From: JAYPHU01 sp038127535
GTDB taxonomy: Bacteria > Pseudomonadota > Alphaproteobacteria > Rhodospirillales > UBA2165
NCBI GenBank assembly: GCA_038127535.1
Contig: JAYPHU010000043.1
Span: 1-22,000 of the forward strand
Length of the DNA stretch: 22,000 nucleotides
Reading direction: 5' to 3'
The translations under genes were made by a program, and so were the position numbers. The notes below the pieces were generated by a model. It was not told the DNA's origin. It did not search any database and saw only the letters and a list, made by a program, of their open reading frames with translations. Positions 1 through 7,436 of this stretch are shown here, in pieces; within the stretch, counting starts at the first letter, position 1, and each line of letters starts with the position of its first letter.

Positions 1-160
1 TCTCATCTGCAGACCGCTGAACAGCCTGCTGAACCGCAGCATCCTTCTCAAACCGCAGGCTCTCCAACTCATCCCTCAGGCCCGTCGCCGTATCTTTTAG
101 TTGCTGGATCTCATCTGCAGACCGCTGAACAGCCTGCTGAACCGCAGCATCCTTCTCAAA
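1..160. repeat. 108-bp-period direct repeat inside the coiled-coil gene
   Basis: Bases 1-52 and 109-160 are identical over all 52 positions, giving a period of 108 bp, or exactly 36 codons. The copies are in the same reading frame of the minus-strand gene, so this is an internal protein repeat. The intervening bases 53-108 code for the second half of the repeat unit. The first copy begins at the window edge, so more copies may lie to the left. Perfect nucleotide identity, including third codon positions, suggests recent duplication or gene conversion. Confidence 0.85.
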
Positions 161-241
161 AATTGCTTCTTCGAGTGCGGCTCTAATCGACACCACAGTT
201 TCTCTTAGATGAAGATTTTCTATACTTAAATCTGTATCCAA
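1..241 (-). CDS. Coiled-coil protein of unknown function (N-terminal part, truncated by window edge)
   Basis: An open frame on the minus strand runs from a TTG codon at 241-239 to the window edge, 80 codons without a stop. A TAA lies three codons upstream in the same frame, so TTG is the first possible start. A GGAG sits about 9 bases before it, and there is no ATG nearby. The product begins LDTDLSIENLHLRET and is rich in Glu, Gln, Ala, Lys and Arg with regularly spaced Leu, Val and Ile, which indicates a long alpha-helical coiled coil. It contains about one and a half copies of a 36-residue repeat that starts FEKDAAVQQAVQRSADE. No enzymatic motif or signal peptide is visible. The rest lies outside the window. 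I do not recognise the family; a structural or partitioning-type coiled-coil protein is possible but unproven. Confidence 0.6.
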   Translation of the reverse strand, partial: MDTDLSIENLHLRETVVSIRAALEEAIFEKDAAVQQAVQRSADEIQQLKDTATGLRDELESLRFEKDAAVQQAVQRSADE

Positions 242-646
242 CGTCCCTTACTCCAGATTAGGGTCGATAGCCAATGTCTTTGTCTTGCTGCAAGACGTCA
301 AGTTTTAGAATTGTTGCAAAAGATCAAGAAGAACCTTTATCCTAGTTCAACAATCCTGTTTTAAATGGCCCAGCCCTAATTGCGCTTCAATGCACGACTT
401 TCTGTCACCCAACGCCCTCTGTTAATTTTAATTGGAAATCTCTCATTGCAACGTCGGCCGTAATTTTTTGATAACGACGTAAACTTGAGTCTTTGTCAGA
501 CCATAAAAAGCCTCCAAAACTCCTCAAAAAGCTGAGATAGTGATGGTCAGCCCACTAAAATTCGGATGCTACATCCAACAATTTTTTTCTCGGAGGATTG
601 CCAGAATTTTTGACCAACCGGGCGCCTTTTTCGACCTCCTTAATGC
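242..646. other. Intergenic region between coiled-coil gene and cyclase gene
   Basis: I see no convincing gene here. A perfect dyad GTCTTG-CTG-CAAGAC lies at 282-296, about 40 bases upstream of the TTG start of the leftward coiled-coil gene. It abuts a TTGACG on the minus strand (301-296) that could be a -35 element, but the matching -10 (GACATT) is poor. The dyad could be an operator or a leader hairpin. The cyclase gene that ends at 647 has no hairpin followed by a U-run in this stretch, so its terminator is not identified. The region is visibly AT-rich. Confidence 0.4.
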
Positions 647-3262
647 CTACTTCGAGGTCGCGATAAATACGCCGTCCCAATCAACGGGCGGCGGATCAAT
701 CTCGTATTGCTTGATACGACCCTCGTAGAGCTCGCACAGGACTTCCAAGCTAAACCGTTCGCTAGATGCTGCCTTGACCGCTAGGGCAGGACCGATTTCC
801 GTGTCAGCCGCCTCCTCGGAGACTTCCCTGATCTTATTTATCAGGTACTTGGCCTTCTCCCAGTCCTGGCTGCGGTAGACCTGCAGCATCTGCGCGACAG
901 ATTCTTTGATCTTGATGAACGCCGGGTGAATGGCGACCGATTCATCGCCCATCAAAGCATATATATCGAGACCAACTGTCTTGCCCTTCACCTGGATACA
1001 GTCCAAATCAATGACAGCAAAATCCTGCACCTGTGCATAGGTATTCGGGCCAATGACAATATCGACGCCGTAAGTTTTGGACTGGCCTTCAAGCCGAGCA
1101 GCAGTGTTCACGGTATCTCCCAGCACGGAATAGTCCATTCGCTGAGATGTGCCCATGTTGCCGACAACTGCGTCACCGGAGTTGAGCCCCAGACCGACCT
1201 TAAGATCCAAGTGTTTGCGGCCTTCCTCCTTTGCTTCCTGCTCGAGGCGCGCGTTCAACGGCGCCATGGCGGCGACCATTTCCAATGCGGCGCGACAGCC
1301 GTCCTCTGCGTGATGGTTGTCATCTAGCGGTGCATTCCAGAAAGCCATGATGCAGTCGCCCATATACTTATCGATAGTGCCATTGCGCTCAAGAATGATA
1401 TCGGTGAGCGGGGTTAGAAGCTTGTTGATCAGAACGGTTAGGCCTTCCGCATCAAACAGTTCAGAAATGCTGGTGAAGCCGCGCACATCACAGAACAGCA
1501 GAGTCATATCGCGCTTGGCCCCACCCAGGGTCAACAGCGCCGGATTTTCGACCACCTGCTCTACCATCGCTGGTGACAGATACTTACCGAAGGCTTCGCG
1601 GGTTTGGCGGCGCTGAGCTTCCTCGGACGCGTAGCCCAAATACGTCAGCACGACATAGATGATGAAAACCGTAAACACGCCGTAAAACGCGTCAAGCAGT
1701 ACTTTGTGCTCGGCGAACATGTGCCAAGATAAGGAGGCGGCGGCGGCGGCCGTTGTTAAGAAAAACAGCAGTGTCCATTTGGCCCCGACCCAAGGTACTA
1801 GTATAATGATTATCATTCCCGCGACCAGGGCAATCGCCATTTCTCCGACGTCGGCAAAGTTCGGCCTGGTCAGATACTGATTACTCATCACCGACTCGAG
1901 AAGTTGGGCGTGGACTTCAACCCCCGGGATAAATTGCTCTGTGGGGACGGTTTTGATATCAAGCAGGCCCACCGCGGAGGTGCCAATGAGGGCCAACTTG
2001 CCGCGCATCTTGGCGGGGTCCACTGTTCCCGCTAGAACGTCTTTGGCGGAGACGTATTTAGCCTTATCCGTCTTACTGAAATAAGGGTACAATTTGCCGG
2101 ACCGGTCCGTTTTCGGCATGAGCGCGGGTAGTCGGAGCATCACGAACTTCGAGTAATCGACCGGCCCTCTGGCGCGTGCAAGACGGTACTTCTTGTTACC
2201 GGCCAGCCTTGCCCGATGTAGCAGGTACTTCACCTCCGCGTTATCGACCACCTCCGCGTAGACAAGCCGATTGAAGTTGGGGTCATACGGTTCAAACCCG
2301 ATTTTTTCGTCTTTGAGTATCTCCCGCGTAACCGTAAAGCGTTGGGGCCGGCTCAGGGTAAAGGCATAAATCCCCGCAAGGTTGCTTTGCGCCAAAACGC
2401 TAGAACGCCCGGCCGCCAGACGCACCATCTCTATCGCCAAAGCAGGGTAAAGTTTGTTCCCGTGCCGGAACATCGCTGGTACCCGGCGCACGATACCGTC
2501 CGGTTCCGGCTCCAACGCCAGCAACCCGTGCCCGGCCGCCGCTTTCTCCAAAGGTTTAACATTTCGCAGTAATCCTGGCACTCCCGTAGCCCAGCTCCGG
2601 GGCGGTGGCGCACCCCGGTCGGCCTTCTCAGCGATCCGCGAATTTAGCGGCTTACGATCCGGATATTCTTTTGGGAACGGTAGCACGGCCTGCCCCACCA
2701 CTACCCGGCGGGATTGCTTAACGACAGTCGCCAATAATTGGTCATTGCTCGGGAGGTTCAGAAGCTTTTTCTTGGTCTCCTCATCCAGCCCCACCACACT
2801 ATTGACCACATTGGCACCATTCATCCTATCAGGCTCGGCGAAGATAACGTCTATGCCGACCACTGCATTTCCCAAGGCAAAGGCATTCTGAACGAGTTGC
2901 GCGACCTGATTGCGGGGCCAGGGCCACTGTCCGACCTCGGATAGGCTGGCCTCGTCCAAATCAATGATCACCACCGGACTCTCGGGCCAGATTTCCCGCG
3001 GCTTGATCTGCTGATAGAAATCAAAAGTCTTGAGGCGAATGGTGTTCAGAGGGCCCGGATCCCAGTGGCGTACGCCCATAAAGGCGACCAGCAGAACCAG
3101 TCCGATCCAACGGGCTTTGCCGAAGCTGAATTTCTTGTGAAGGCCGGTCGAATCAACCTGCGGCCCCTTCTCGTCATCTCCGGCGGATTTCCGCCTGATC
3201 GAGGGCAACTTCAATCTGCTGAAAAATGATGCTGGTTCGACAGCCGCGGCGCCGTCAGCCAT
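647..3262 (-). CDS. Membrane-bound class III adenylate/guanylate cyclase with CHASE2 sensor domain
   Basis: This 871-residue protein converts ATP (or GTP) to the cyclic nucleotide in response to an extracytoplasmic signal. After a basic N-terminus it has one membrane segment (about 52-66), a periplasmic CHASE2 domain (about 75-465), and three membrane segments (about 474-490, 497-512, 524-543). A class III cyclase domain follows (about 580-775), then a C-terminal extension ending near DWDGVFIATSK. The metal-binding aspartates are D592 (LLFCDVRGFTS) and D636 (DKYMGDCIMAF). The purine-specifying Lys is K632 and the partner position is S712 (DYSVLGDTVN). N719 and R723 are the transition-state pair. 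Lys with Ser/Thr is the usual bacterial adenylate-cyclase arrangement, so cAMP is the likely product. The architecture is the standard CHASE2-3TM-cyclase type. An AGGAGG lies 5 bases before the ATG. It is divergent from the motA-like gene. Confidence 0.95.
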   Translation of the reverse strand: MADGAAAVEPASFFSRLKLPSIRRKSAGDDEKGPQVDSTGLHKKFSFGKARWIGLVLLVAFMGVRHWDPGPLNTIRLKTFDFYQQIKPREIWPESPVVIIDLDEASLSEVGQWPWPRNQVAQLVQNAFALGNAVVGIDVIFAEPDRMNGANVVNSVVGLDEETKKKLLNLPSNDQLLATVVKQSRRVVVGQAVLPFPKEYPDRKPLNSRIAEKADRGAPPPRSWATGVPGLLRNVKPLEKAAAGHGLLALEPEPDGIVRRVPAMFRHGNKLYPALAIEMVRLAAGRSSVLAQSNLAGIYAFTLSRPQRFTVTREILKDEKIGFEPYDPNFNRLVYAEVVDNAEVKYLLHRARLAGNKKYRLARARGPVDYSKFVMLRLPALMPKTDRSGKLYPYFSKTDKAKYVSAKDVLAGTVDPAKMRGKLALIGTSAVGLLDIKTVPTEQFIPGVEVHAQLLESVMSNQYLTRPNFADVGEMAIALVAGMIIIILVPWVGAKWTLLFFLTTAAAAASLSWHMFAEHKVLLDAFYGVFTVFIIYVVLTYLGYASEEAQRRQTREAFGKYLSPAMVEQVVENPALLTLGGAKRDMTLLFCDVRGFTSISELFDAEGLTVLINKLLTPLTDIILERNGTIDKYMGDCIMAFWNAPLDDNHHAEDGCRAALEMVAAMAPLNARLEQEAKEEGRKHLDLKVGLGLNSGDAVVGNMGTSQRMDYSVLGDTVNTAARLEGQSKTYGVDIVIGPNTYAQVQDFAVIDLDCIQVKGKTVGLDIYALMGDESVAIHPAFIKIKESVAQMLQVYRSQDWEKAKYLINKIREVSEEAADTEIGPALAVKAASSERFSLEVLCELYEGRIKQYEIDPPPVDWDGVFIATSK

Positions 3263-3560
3263 AGGATCCTCCTAAAATAAGGCGAGCAGTGGTTCCTGAC
3301 ACAGTATAGCCTTACTCGATTACTAGAACCTTCCAGGCATTTTAGGTCAAGGGAAAACGATCACAATTACCCACTACCTTCAAGGCTGGCTCAAGAAAAT
3401 TGGAACCATCTTAATCCAGATCTATCCCAGTATTATCCTGGAGAATGGTTTCAACCAGTCCACCACAGGAAAAACGAGACAAACAATTGCCAATATTGAG
3501 AGTGGATCTCAGCGATCAAACAGGCACAAGTCATCGTCAACTGATTGTAAACGCAATATA

Positions 3561-3580
3561 GCCATATCTGGCCATATCAG
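3561..3580. repeat. Two tandem 10-bp repeats (operator-like)
   Basis: GCCATATCTG is followed directly by GCCATATCAG, a 9-of-10 match with a period of one helical turn. It lies about 170 bp upstream of the motA-like gene and 300 bp upstream of the cyclase gene. Short tandem elements at helical spacing can be regulator sites, but no regulator can be named. Confidence 0.35.
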
Positions 3581-3688
3581 ACCCGGAATATGAGACCGTC
3601 CTTTGCTCTACTTCTACCTTCAGGTGGCGCAGTTCACGTGCGCTAGACACTAAACTATTTATAAACTAATTTGCCGAATGTTGGATTT

Positions 3689-3707
3689 TGCGCACCCTAT
3701 CTGCGCA
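3689..3707. promoter_or_regulatory. TGCGCA-7-TGCGCA dyad in the motA-like leader
   Basis: The palindromic hexamer TGCGCA occurs at 3689-3694 and again at 3702-3707 with 7 bases between. The copies can form a 6-bp stem in RNA or bind a dimeric regulator as DNA. The second copy ends 40 bases before the ATG of the motA-like gene. The function is inferred from position only. Confidence 0.3.
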
Positions 3708-3747
3708 GCCAAGAAGTCTAACCAACTAATTTTACTCGGAGTAATCC

Positions 3748-4542
3748 ATGTCAATTGGCACCATCGCGGGAATAATCGCCGGCATTGGGCTTTTTCTCGG
3801 GGCGATTTTTATCGCCACTGACAATTTTCTAATGTTTGTAGATGCGCCAAGTTTTATTATGGTGGTGGGCGGCGCCTGTGCGGCAGGCTTCATCTCCTAC
3901 GAAGCTCGTTATGTAATTTTAGCGTATAAAGCATTAATCCAAATATACACCGCTCCGGCAATAAGCAGAAACTTATTAAAAGCCGAGGTGGGTCGAATTA
4001 TTCGTTGGGGTTATACAGTTCAAAAATCGGGTACTCCTGGTTTGGAGGCAGAAATAAAAAAACTAAAAAACAGTGATAAATTTCTGGCTTTTGGAGTTGA
4101 TTGCGTTGTTGCGGGCTACAGCGCTGCAGAAATAAGGGATATTTTGACAACAACCATTGAAAGTACTTTTGGAAGGAATATGGCGCCAGTAAAGGTACTG
4201 CAAATGCTAGGAGGCGCGTGCCCGGCATTTGGGATGATAGGGACCTTGGTAGGGCTTGTTATCATGCTTGGCAATTTGGATGATCCCGCGGCCTTAGGCC
4301 CCGCGCTCGCCGTTGCTATGATCACTACTTTATACGGGGTTCTTTTCGCACGTTTGATTTTTTTGCCTGCGGCCTTGAAAGTCGAACAACGAGAGCAAAT
4401 AGTGAGATTCAGAAATTACTTAGTTCTTGAGGGTCTTACTCTTTTGGCTGACAAGAAAAGTCCAAGATATATTCAAGATCGAATGAACAGCTATTTAGAT
4501 CCTGCTATTCATTTTAATTTAGACAAAGATAAGGTAAAGTAA
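3748..4542 (+). CDS. motA: MotA/PomA-type flagellar stator (proton or sodium channel) protein
   Basis: This 264-residue inner-membrane protein of the MotA/TolQ/ExbB superfamily forms the ring of the stator that turns ion flow into motor torque. Four membrane segments are visible: about 5-23, 33-50, 150-175 and 183-208. A large cytoplasmic loop lies between the second and third. The third segment carries PAFGMIGTLVGL, containing the conserved stator proline, and the fourth begins LGPALAVAMITTLYG. The N-terminus MSIGTIAGIIAGIG is typical of PomA-like proteins. GGAG lies 6 bases before the ATG. Its stop overlaps the motB start (TAATG), so the two are translationally coupled. The gene is visibly richer in A and T than gltBD or the ABC operon. 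No other flagellar or chemotaxis gene is in the window. PomA (sodium) versus MotA (proton) cannot be decided from sequence alone. Confidence 0.9.
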   Translation: MSIGTIAGIIAGIGLFLGAIFIATDNFLMFVDAPSFIMVVGGACAAGFISYEARYVILAYKALIQIYTAPAISRNLLKAEVGRIIRWGYTVQKSGTPGLEAEIKKLKNSDKFLAFGVDCVVAGYSAAEIRDILTTTIESTFGRNMAPVKVLQMLGGACPAFGMIGTLVGLVIMLGNLDDPAALGPALAVAMITTLYGVLFARLIFLPAALKVEQREQIVRFRNYLVLEGLTLLADKKSPRYIQDRMNSYLDPAIHFNLDKDKVK

Positions 4543-5294
4543 TGGCTGGTCCACCTCCACCACCTCCTTCATCGGGAGATGATGATGACATCATGGGAAC
4601 CTATGCCGATGCAATAACGCTACTAATGGCGTTCTTTGTCTTATTTTTTTCTATTTCAAAGGTTGATCTTGATGTCATGGATGAAGTCGCGAAAGGAATG
4701 AGCGCGTCGATAGCAAAAGAAACAAGGACTACGCAACAAGAGAAATTAACGGCCGATTTAAAAGATATGATCATTTCTGAGGGGGCCGAAGAAGTAATCA
4801 AGATGGGCACCGACGCCGATGGCAGCATAACCCTCGAATTGGACGCTGGTCAGTTCTTCAAACCTGGGTCGGCAGATTTGCAGGAGCAAGCTGTACCGGT
4901 TCTTACAGGAATGTACGACGAACTCTCATCAGAGCTTTATAAGAATTTTAACATTACCGTCGAGGGGCATACGGATGACGATCCAATCAGCACTCTTCGG
5001 TTCCCCTCAAACTGGGAATTATCAACGGGTCGCGCTGCAACCGTCGTCCGATTCCTTCAAACAGCTGGTTTTTCTGGCGAGGGCATCGACGGAAAGCGTC
5101 TAATGGCCGCTGGTTTTGGCGATACGCAGCCGAAAGTTCCCAATCGAGACATCAATAACAATCCCATACCTGAGAACCAGTTAAAGAACCGCCGCGTCGT
5201 CATCAGGGTCAATCGGAAGCCGATTTATAACACGATCAAGATTCCGAAATTCCGGCGCGATAAATCAAACGTTACGTCAACGGCGATTAATTAG
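4542..5294 (+). CDS. motB: MotB/PomB-type stator protein with OmpA-like peptidoglycan-binding domain
   Basis: This 250-residue partner of the preceding stator protein anchors the complex to the cell wall. A short cytoplasmic N-terminus with six prolines and four aspartates precedes a single membrane segment (about 19-40). That segment contains GTYADAITLLMAFFVLFFS, in which D23 is the ion-binding aspartate. A plug-like amphipathic stretch follows (about 41-70). The C-terminal OmpA/MotB domain (about 105-230) shows GHTDDDPIS, WELSTGRAATVVRFL and NRRVVIRVNR. The ATG overlaps the motA stop by one base, with AAGG just upstream. The gene converges on the MBL-fold gene with 27 bp between stops, and no terminator hairpin is seen there. 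The Pro- and Asp-rich start is compact and resembles PomB more than long-tailed MotB. Confidence 0.9.
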   Translation: MAGPPPPPPSSGDDDDIMGTYADAITLLMAFFVLFFSISKVDLDVMDEVAKGMSASIAKETRTTQQEKLTADLKDMIISEGAEEVIKMGTDADGSITLELDAGQFFKPGSADLQEQAVPVLTGMYDELSSELYKNFNITVEGHTDDDPISTLRFPSNWELSTGRAATVVRFLQTAGFSGEGIDGKRLMAAGFGDTQPKVPNRDINNNPIPENQLKNRRVVIRVNRKPIYNTIKIPKFRRDKSNVTSTAIN

Positions 5295-5321
5295 CCAATT
5301 AGTTTAAACGGGGTGTGCGCC

Positions 5322-6152
5322 CTATTCGACAAGGACGTCCATATTTTCCTGGATCACGAATGCGCTGCTCCATTCCTCGGCGGCCTCGGCGGCAAGCTTA
5401 TCCATAAACACATCGTCGTGGTCGGGGTCATGGTGGAAAATACCCAACCGCTTTGCGCCCGCTTCCTTGCAGAGCCTCACGCCTTCATTCCAGGTGGAGT
5501 GACCCCAGCCGATCTTGGAGGAGAATTCTTCTTCGGTATACGTGGAGTCGTAGATCACCAGATCCGAGCCTTCGATCAGCTTTAGGATATTTTGGTCCAT
5601 CTCGCCTTCCACATGCTCAGTATCGGTGATCAAGCACATGGACTTGCCCTGATATTCGATCCGGTATCCGGTGGCGTCGTTGGGATGATTCAAAAGCGCC
5701 GTCTTAACTTTTACGCCGGGCGTCTTGCCGATATCCAAATCCTCGCCAGCGTTGAAGTCGTTGAACGTCAGTTTAGCCTGCATGGCCTCAAGCGGCACAG
5801 GGAACATGGGATTATCCATCTGAGTCTCCAGGATATTCTGAATCCCGCCCTTGTCCATCAGGTGGCCGGCGAAAATATCAAATTGCCGGTTCGGGTCGAA
5901 CGCCGGCGTAAAAAACGGGAACCCATTGATGTGATCCCAATGGGTGTGGGTAAGAAGAATGTGACAATGATCCGCATCGGATTTGATCATCTGCTGGCCG
6001 AGGTTGCGAATGCCCGTCCCACAATCCAGAAGGATTTTTTGGTCGCCGACATCCACCTCAATGCTGGTGGTATTTCCGCCATACTTCAGGTGAGTCGGCG
6101 CAGGGCAGGCGATGCTGCCGCGGCAGCCCCAGATCTTTACCCGCATTGACAT
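5322..6152 (-). CDS. Metallo-beta-lactamase-fold metal-dependent hydrolase
   Basis: This 276-residue cytoplasmic protein has no signal peptide. The N-terminus MRVKIWGCRGSIACP, followed by YGGNTTSIEV and LLDCGTGIRNLG, is typical of the Lactamase_B_2-like branch that includes phosphodiesterase-type enzymes. The metal-binding motif is HTHWDH (69-74). Further ligands are probably in NHPND, ITDTEHVEG and the C-terminal FHHDPDHDD. The substrate is unknown; a phosphodiester or cyclic nucleotide is plausible for the family but unproven. Two starts are close together: ATG at 6152 and ATG at 6146 (third residue), neither with a strong Shine-Dalgarno. It lies 96 bp downstream of the broken SAM hydroxide adenosyltransferase gene on the same strand and may have been transcribed with it. 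It has no visible link to the convergent stator genes. Confidence 0.85.
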   Translation of the reverse strand: MSMRVKIWGCRGSIACPAPTHLKYGGNTTSIEVDVGDQKILLDCGTGIRNLGQQMIKSDADHCHILLTHTHWDHINGFPFFTPAFDPNRQFDIFAGHLMDKGGIQNILETQMDNPMFPVPLEAMQAKLTFNDFNAGEDLDIGKTPGVKVKTALLNHPNDATGYRIEYQGKSMCLITDTEHVEGEMDQNILKLIEGSDLVIYDSTYTEEEFSSKIGWGHSTWNEGVRLCKEAGAKRLGIFHHDPDHDDVFMDKLAAEAAEEWSSAFVIQENMDVLVE

Positions 6153-6248
6153 ATACTTTGCGCCCCCAGATCGGACTCTTCTAAAGATGAAGGACCAAAC
6201 GACTTCATTCTAATAAACTCGATCAAACCCAAATTTACAATCAGGTGT

Positions 6249-6982
6249 TTACTTGTCTCCCACGATTTCGAACGCGCAGCCAATCTCCAAAACAAGGGTA
6301 TCGGCGGCGCGCCCTCCATTAACCGCGAGTTTAACTAGTCCATTGGCATTTACATACCAAAATGGACCCCTTGGGAAACATCCGAGAATGTCCTTCCGTG
6401 GCTCACAAATAAATTATTTACCAGCAGATCAAATTGCGTATTAACGCAATCAGCAGACAGCCCTGTCAGGGCGTTCACATAGCAGTCGATATACACTATT
6501 TCCGACAGTTGATCAGGCCAATAACTAAATCGATTCCGATCCGGCTCCCGTTCGATTTCACCTGACGGTTTGCCATTTTCAAGCGCTGCCGCCACAGGGG
6601 CAAATAAGTCCCGGCCATGGAAGCTAGCCGACAATTCATCAGGACGCCAATTGATCTTCCAAATGCATGAAATCGCAGCTTTGCGGCGCACCAGTTCAAA
6701 CAGACCGTTGCCCGGTCCCACGTACCACTTGTCCTACGCCTCGACGATCACCGGCGGCCGGTCGCTCCCCACACCGGGATCGACTATGCACAGAAACACC
6801 GTTCCGGCCGGAAATACGTCAGCGTAGGCCGCGAGAAGATACGCCGACGCCCTCGGATTGAATGTCGGCGCATCGGCAAATAGGCTGACAATCTGTGCCG
6901 CCGGCGCTTCTTTCAGAAGCCGGGCATTCATTTGGCCCGTGTAGGGTCCTTCCGGGCCAAAGTCAGTAAATGTAACGATCAT
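6249..6982 (-). pseudogene. Broken SAM hydroxide adenosyltransferase (DUF62 / SAM hydrolase) gene
   Basis: The intact family hydrolyses S-adenosylmethionine to adenosine and methionine. The N-terminal part reads MIVTFTDFGPEGPYTGQM and ends VIVEA at an in-frame TAG (6736-6734). The same frame then continues DKWYVGPGNGLFELV and SFHGRDLFAPVAAAL down to GRTFSDVSQGV. There the frame is lost: one base is missing in or near the run at 6364-6370. The next frame resumes PFWYVNANGLVKLAVN and ends at TAA 6251-6249. The family Asp-Arg pair (VDPGVGSDR) and His (FHGRD) are all still present. Repaired, the protein would be about 245 residues, near the family size. The likely start is ATG at 6982; an in-frame GTG lies at 6991. 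Two independent lesions favour a recent pseudogene over a single sequencing error. Confidence 0.88.
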
Positions 6983-7114
6983 CGGAATCACCGGAGAACA
7001 GGCTGAATCGAAGTGAAATTCATCCCTACAAGACTAGAAAAAATCATTATTTTTCAATAACAAACGAGAAAAAAAGCGGATATTGTTTAGGCAGGCGTGA
7101 CGAACGACATTCTT

Positions 7115-7143
7115 TTGACTAAAATGTTGCCGTCGAAATGACA
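7115..7143 (+). promoter_or_regulatory. Possible gltB promoter
   Basis: TTGACT at 7115-7120 matches 5 of 6 bases of the sigma-70 -35 element. With 17-base spacing the -10 would be ATGACA at 7138-7143, a weak match. A start near 7150 would coincide with the left arm of the inverted repeat at 7149. This is a guess from position and the -35 only. Confidence 0.25.
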
Positions 7144-7148
7144 CGGGG

Positions 7149-7320
7149 GTACTGCTCCCCATTTCCGGTTGTTCTCATCCCGTCCGAACGGGTTGGACCT
7201 TAAATATGGCCCTTCCTGAAAAGGCACTGGCGACTCGGGACAGCGAACAAGCCGGGCCCGTCAATTCCGAGGCGGTATGAGGATCCTGGGGAGTACACGG
7301 CAGGCGCCGGTAAAACGCCT
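7149..7320 (+). ncRNA. Candidate structured leader RNA of gltB
   Basis: GTACT (7149-7153) and CCCCA (7157-7161) can pair with TGGGGAGTAC (7287-7296), making a 10-bp closing helix with a 3-base bulge. Inside it lie a perfect hairpin CCCGT-CCGA-ACGGG (7179-7192) and a CTCGG/CCGAG pairing (7234-7238 with 7267-7271). Just outside is AGGCG/CGCCT (7302-7306 with 7316-7320). An alternative local pairing of GGGG (7145-7148) with CCCC (7157-7160) would exclude the long helix, as in a switch. It does not match any riboswitch consensus I can recall. The fold is read by eye and could be chance in GC-rich DNA. Confidence 0.35.
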
Positions 7321-7436
7321 CAACGGATAGAAAGTGGGCATTTGGTCCCCAGACCGAAGCCGGAGTTTATTGCAGGGCCGCCGCAGCAATTGGGGTATTG
7401 GCGGCGGACCAAAAGAGAAGAATGAAAAGAGGGTAT

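Larger units (their letters stand above)
3263..3747. other. Divergent intergenic region between cyclase and stator genes
   Basis: This 485-bp gene-free stretch must hold the promoters of both flanking transcripts. On the minus strand a TATACT (3308-3303) could be a -10 for the cyclase, but no good -35 sits in front of it. It also holds a 10-bp tandem repeat (3561-3580) and a 6-bp dyad (3689-3707), listed separately. No ORF or known RNA is apparent. Confidence 0.4.
6992..7436. other. Intergenic region and long leader upstream of gltB
   Basis: No gene is apparent. The first 80 bases are AT-rich and lie upstream of the leftward pseudogene. TTGACT (7115-7120) is a good -35 match, but the -10 position 17 bases later (ATGACA) is poor. 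From about 7145 the sequence becomes GC-rich and full of inverted repeats up to the gltB start, consistent with an mRNA leader of nearly 300 bases. The candidate leader fold is listed separately. Confidence 0.45.

Noticed and set aside
1..160. CRISPR-like direct repeats
   Set aside because: Only two copies, 52 bp long, in frame inside an open coiled-coil gene; no spacer array and no cas genes.
455..540. Short minus-strand peptide resembling a helix-turn-helix tail, upstream of the coiled-coil gene
   Set aside because: Only about two dozen codons between stops in AT-rich DNA; no family can be named and no intact flanking sequence supports a gene remnant.
540..728. Small plus-strand ORF at the cyclase 3' end
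   Set aside because: It overlaps the certain cyclase gene on the other strand, has no domain, and half of it is antisense coding.
3651..3680. FliA (sigma-28) promoter before motA, from TAAA and GCCGAA motifs
   Set aside because: The distance between TAAA and GCCG is 18 or 7 bases instead of the expected 15, and the -10 match is incomplete.
5592..6149. 185-codon plus-strand ORF
   Set aside because: Entirely antisense to the MBL-fold hydrolase, which has clear motifs; the translation has no family features.
6734..6736. Programmed readthrough or recoded amber in the SAM hydrolase gene
   Set aside because: A second lesion (frameshift) lies downstream, and there is no stimulatory structure or pyrrolysine gene; decay is simpler.
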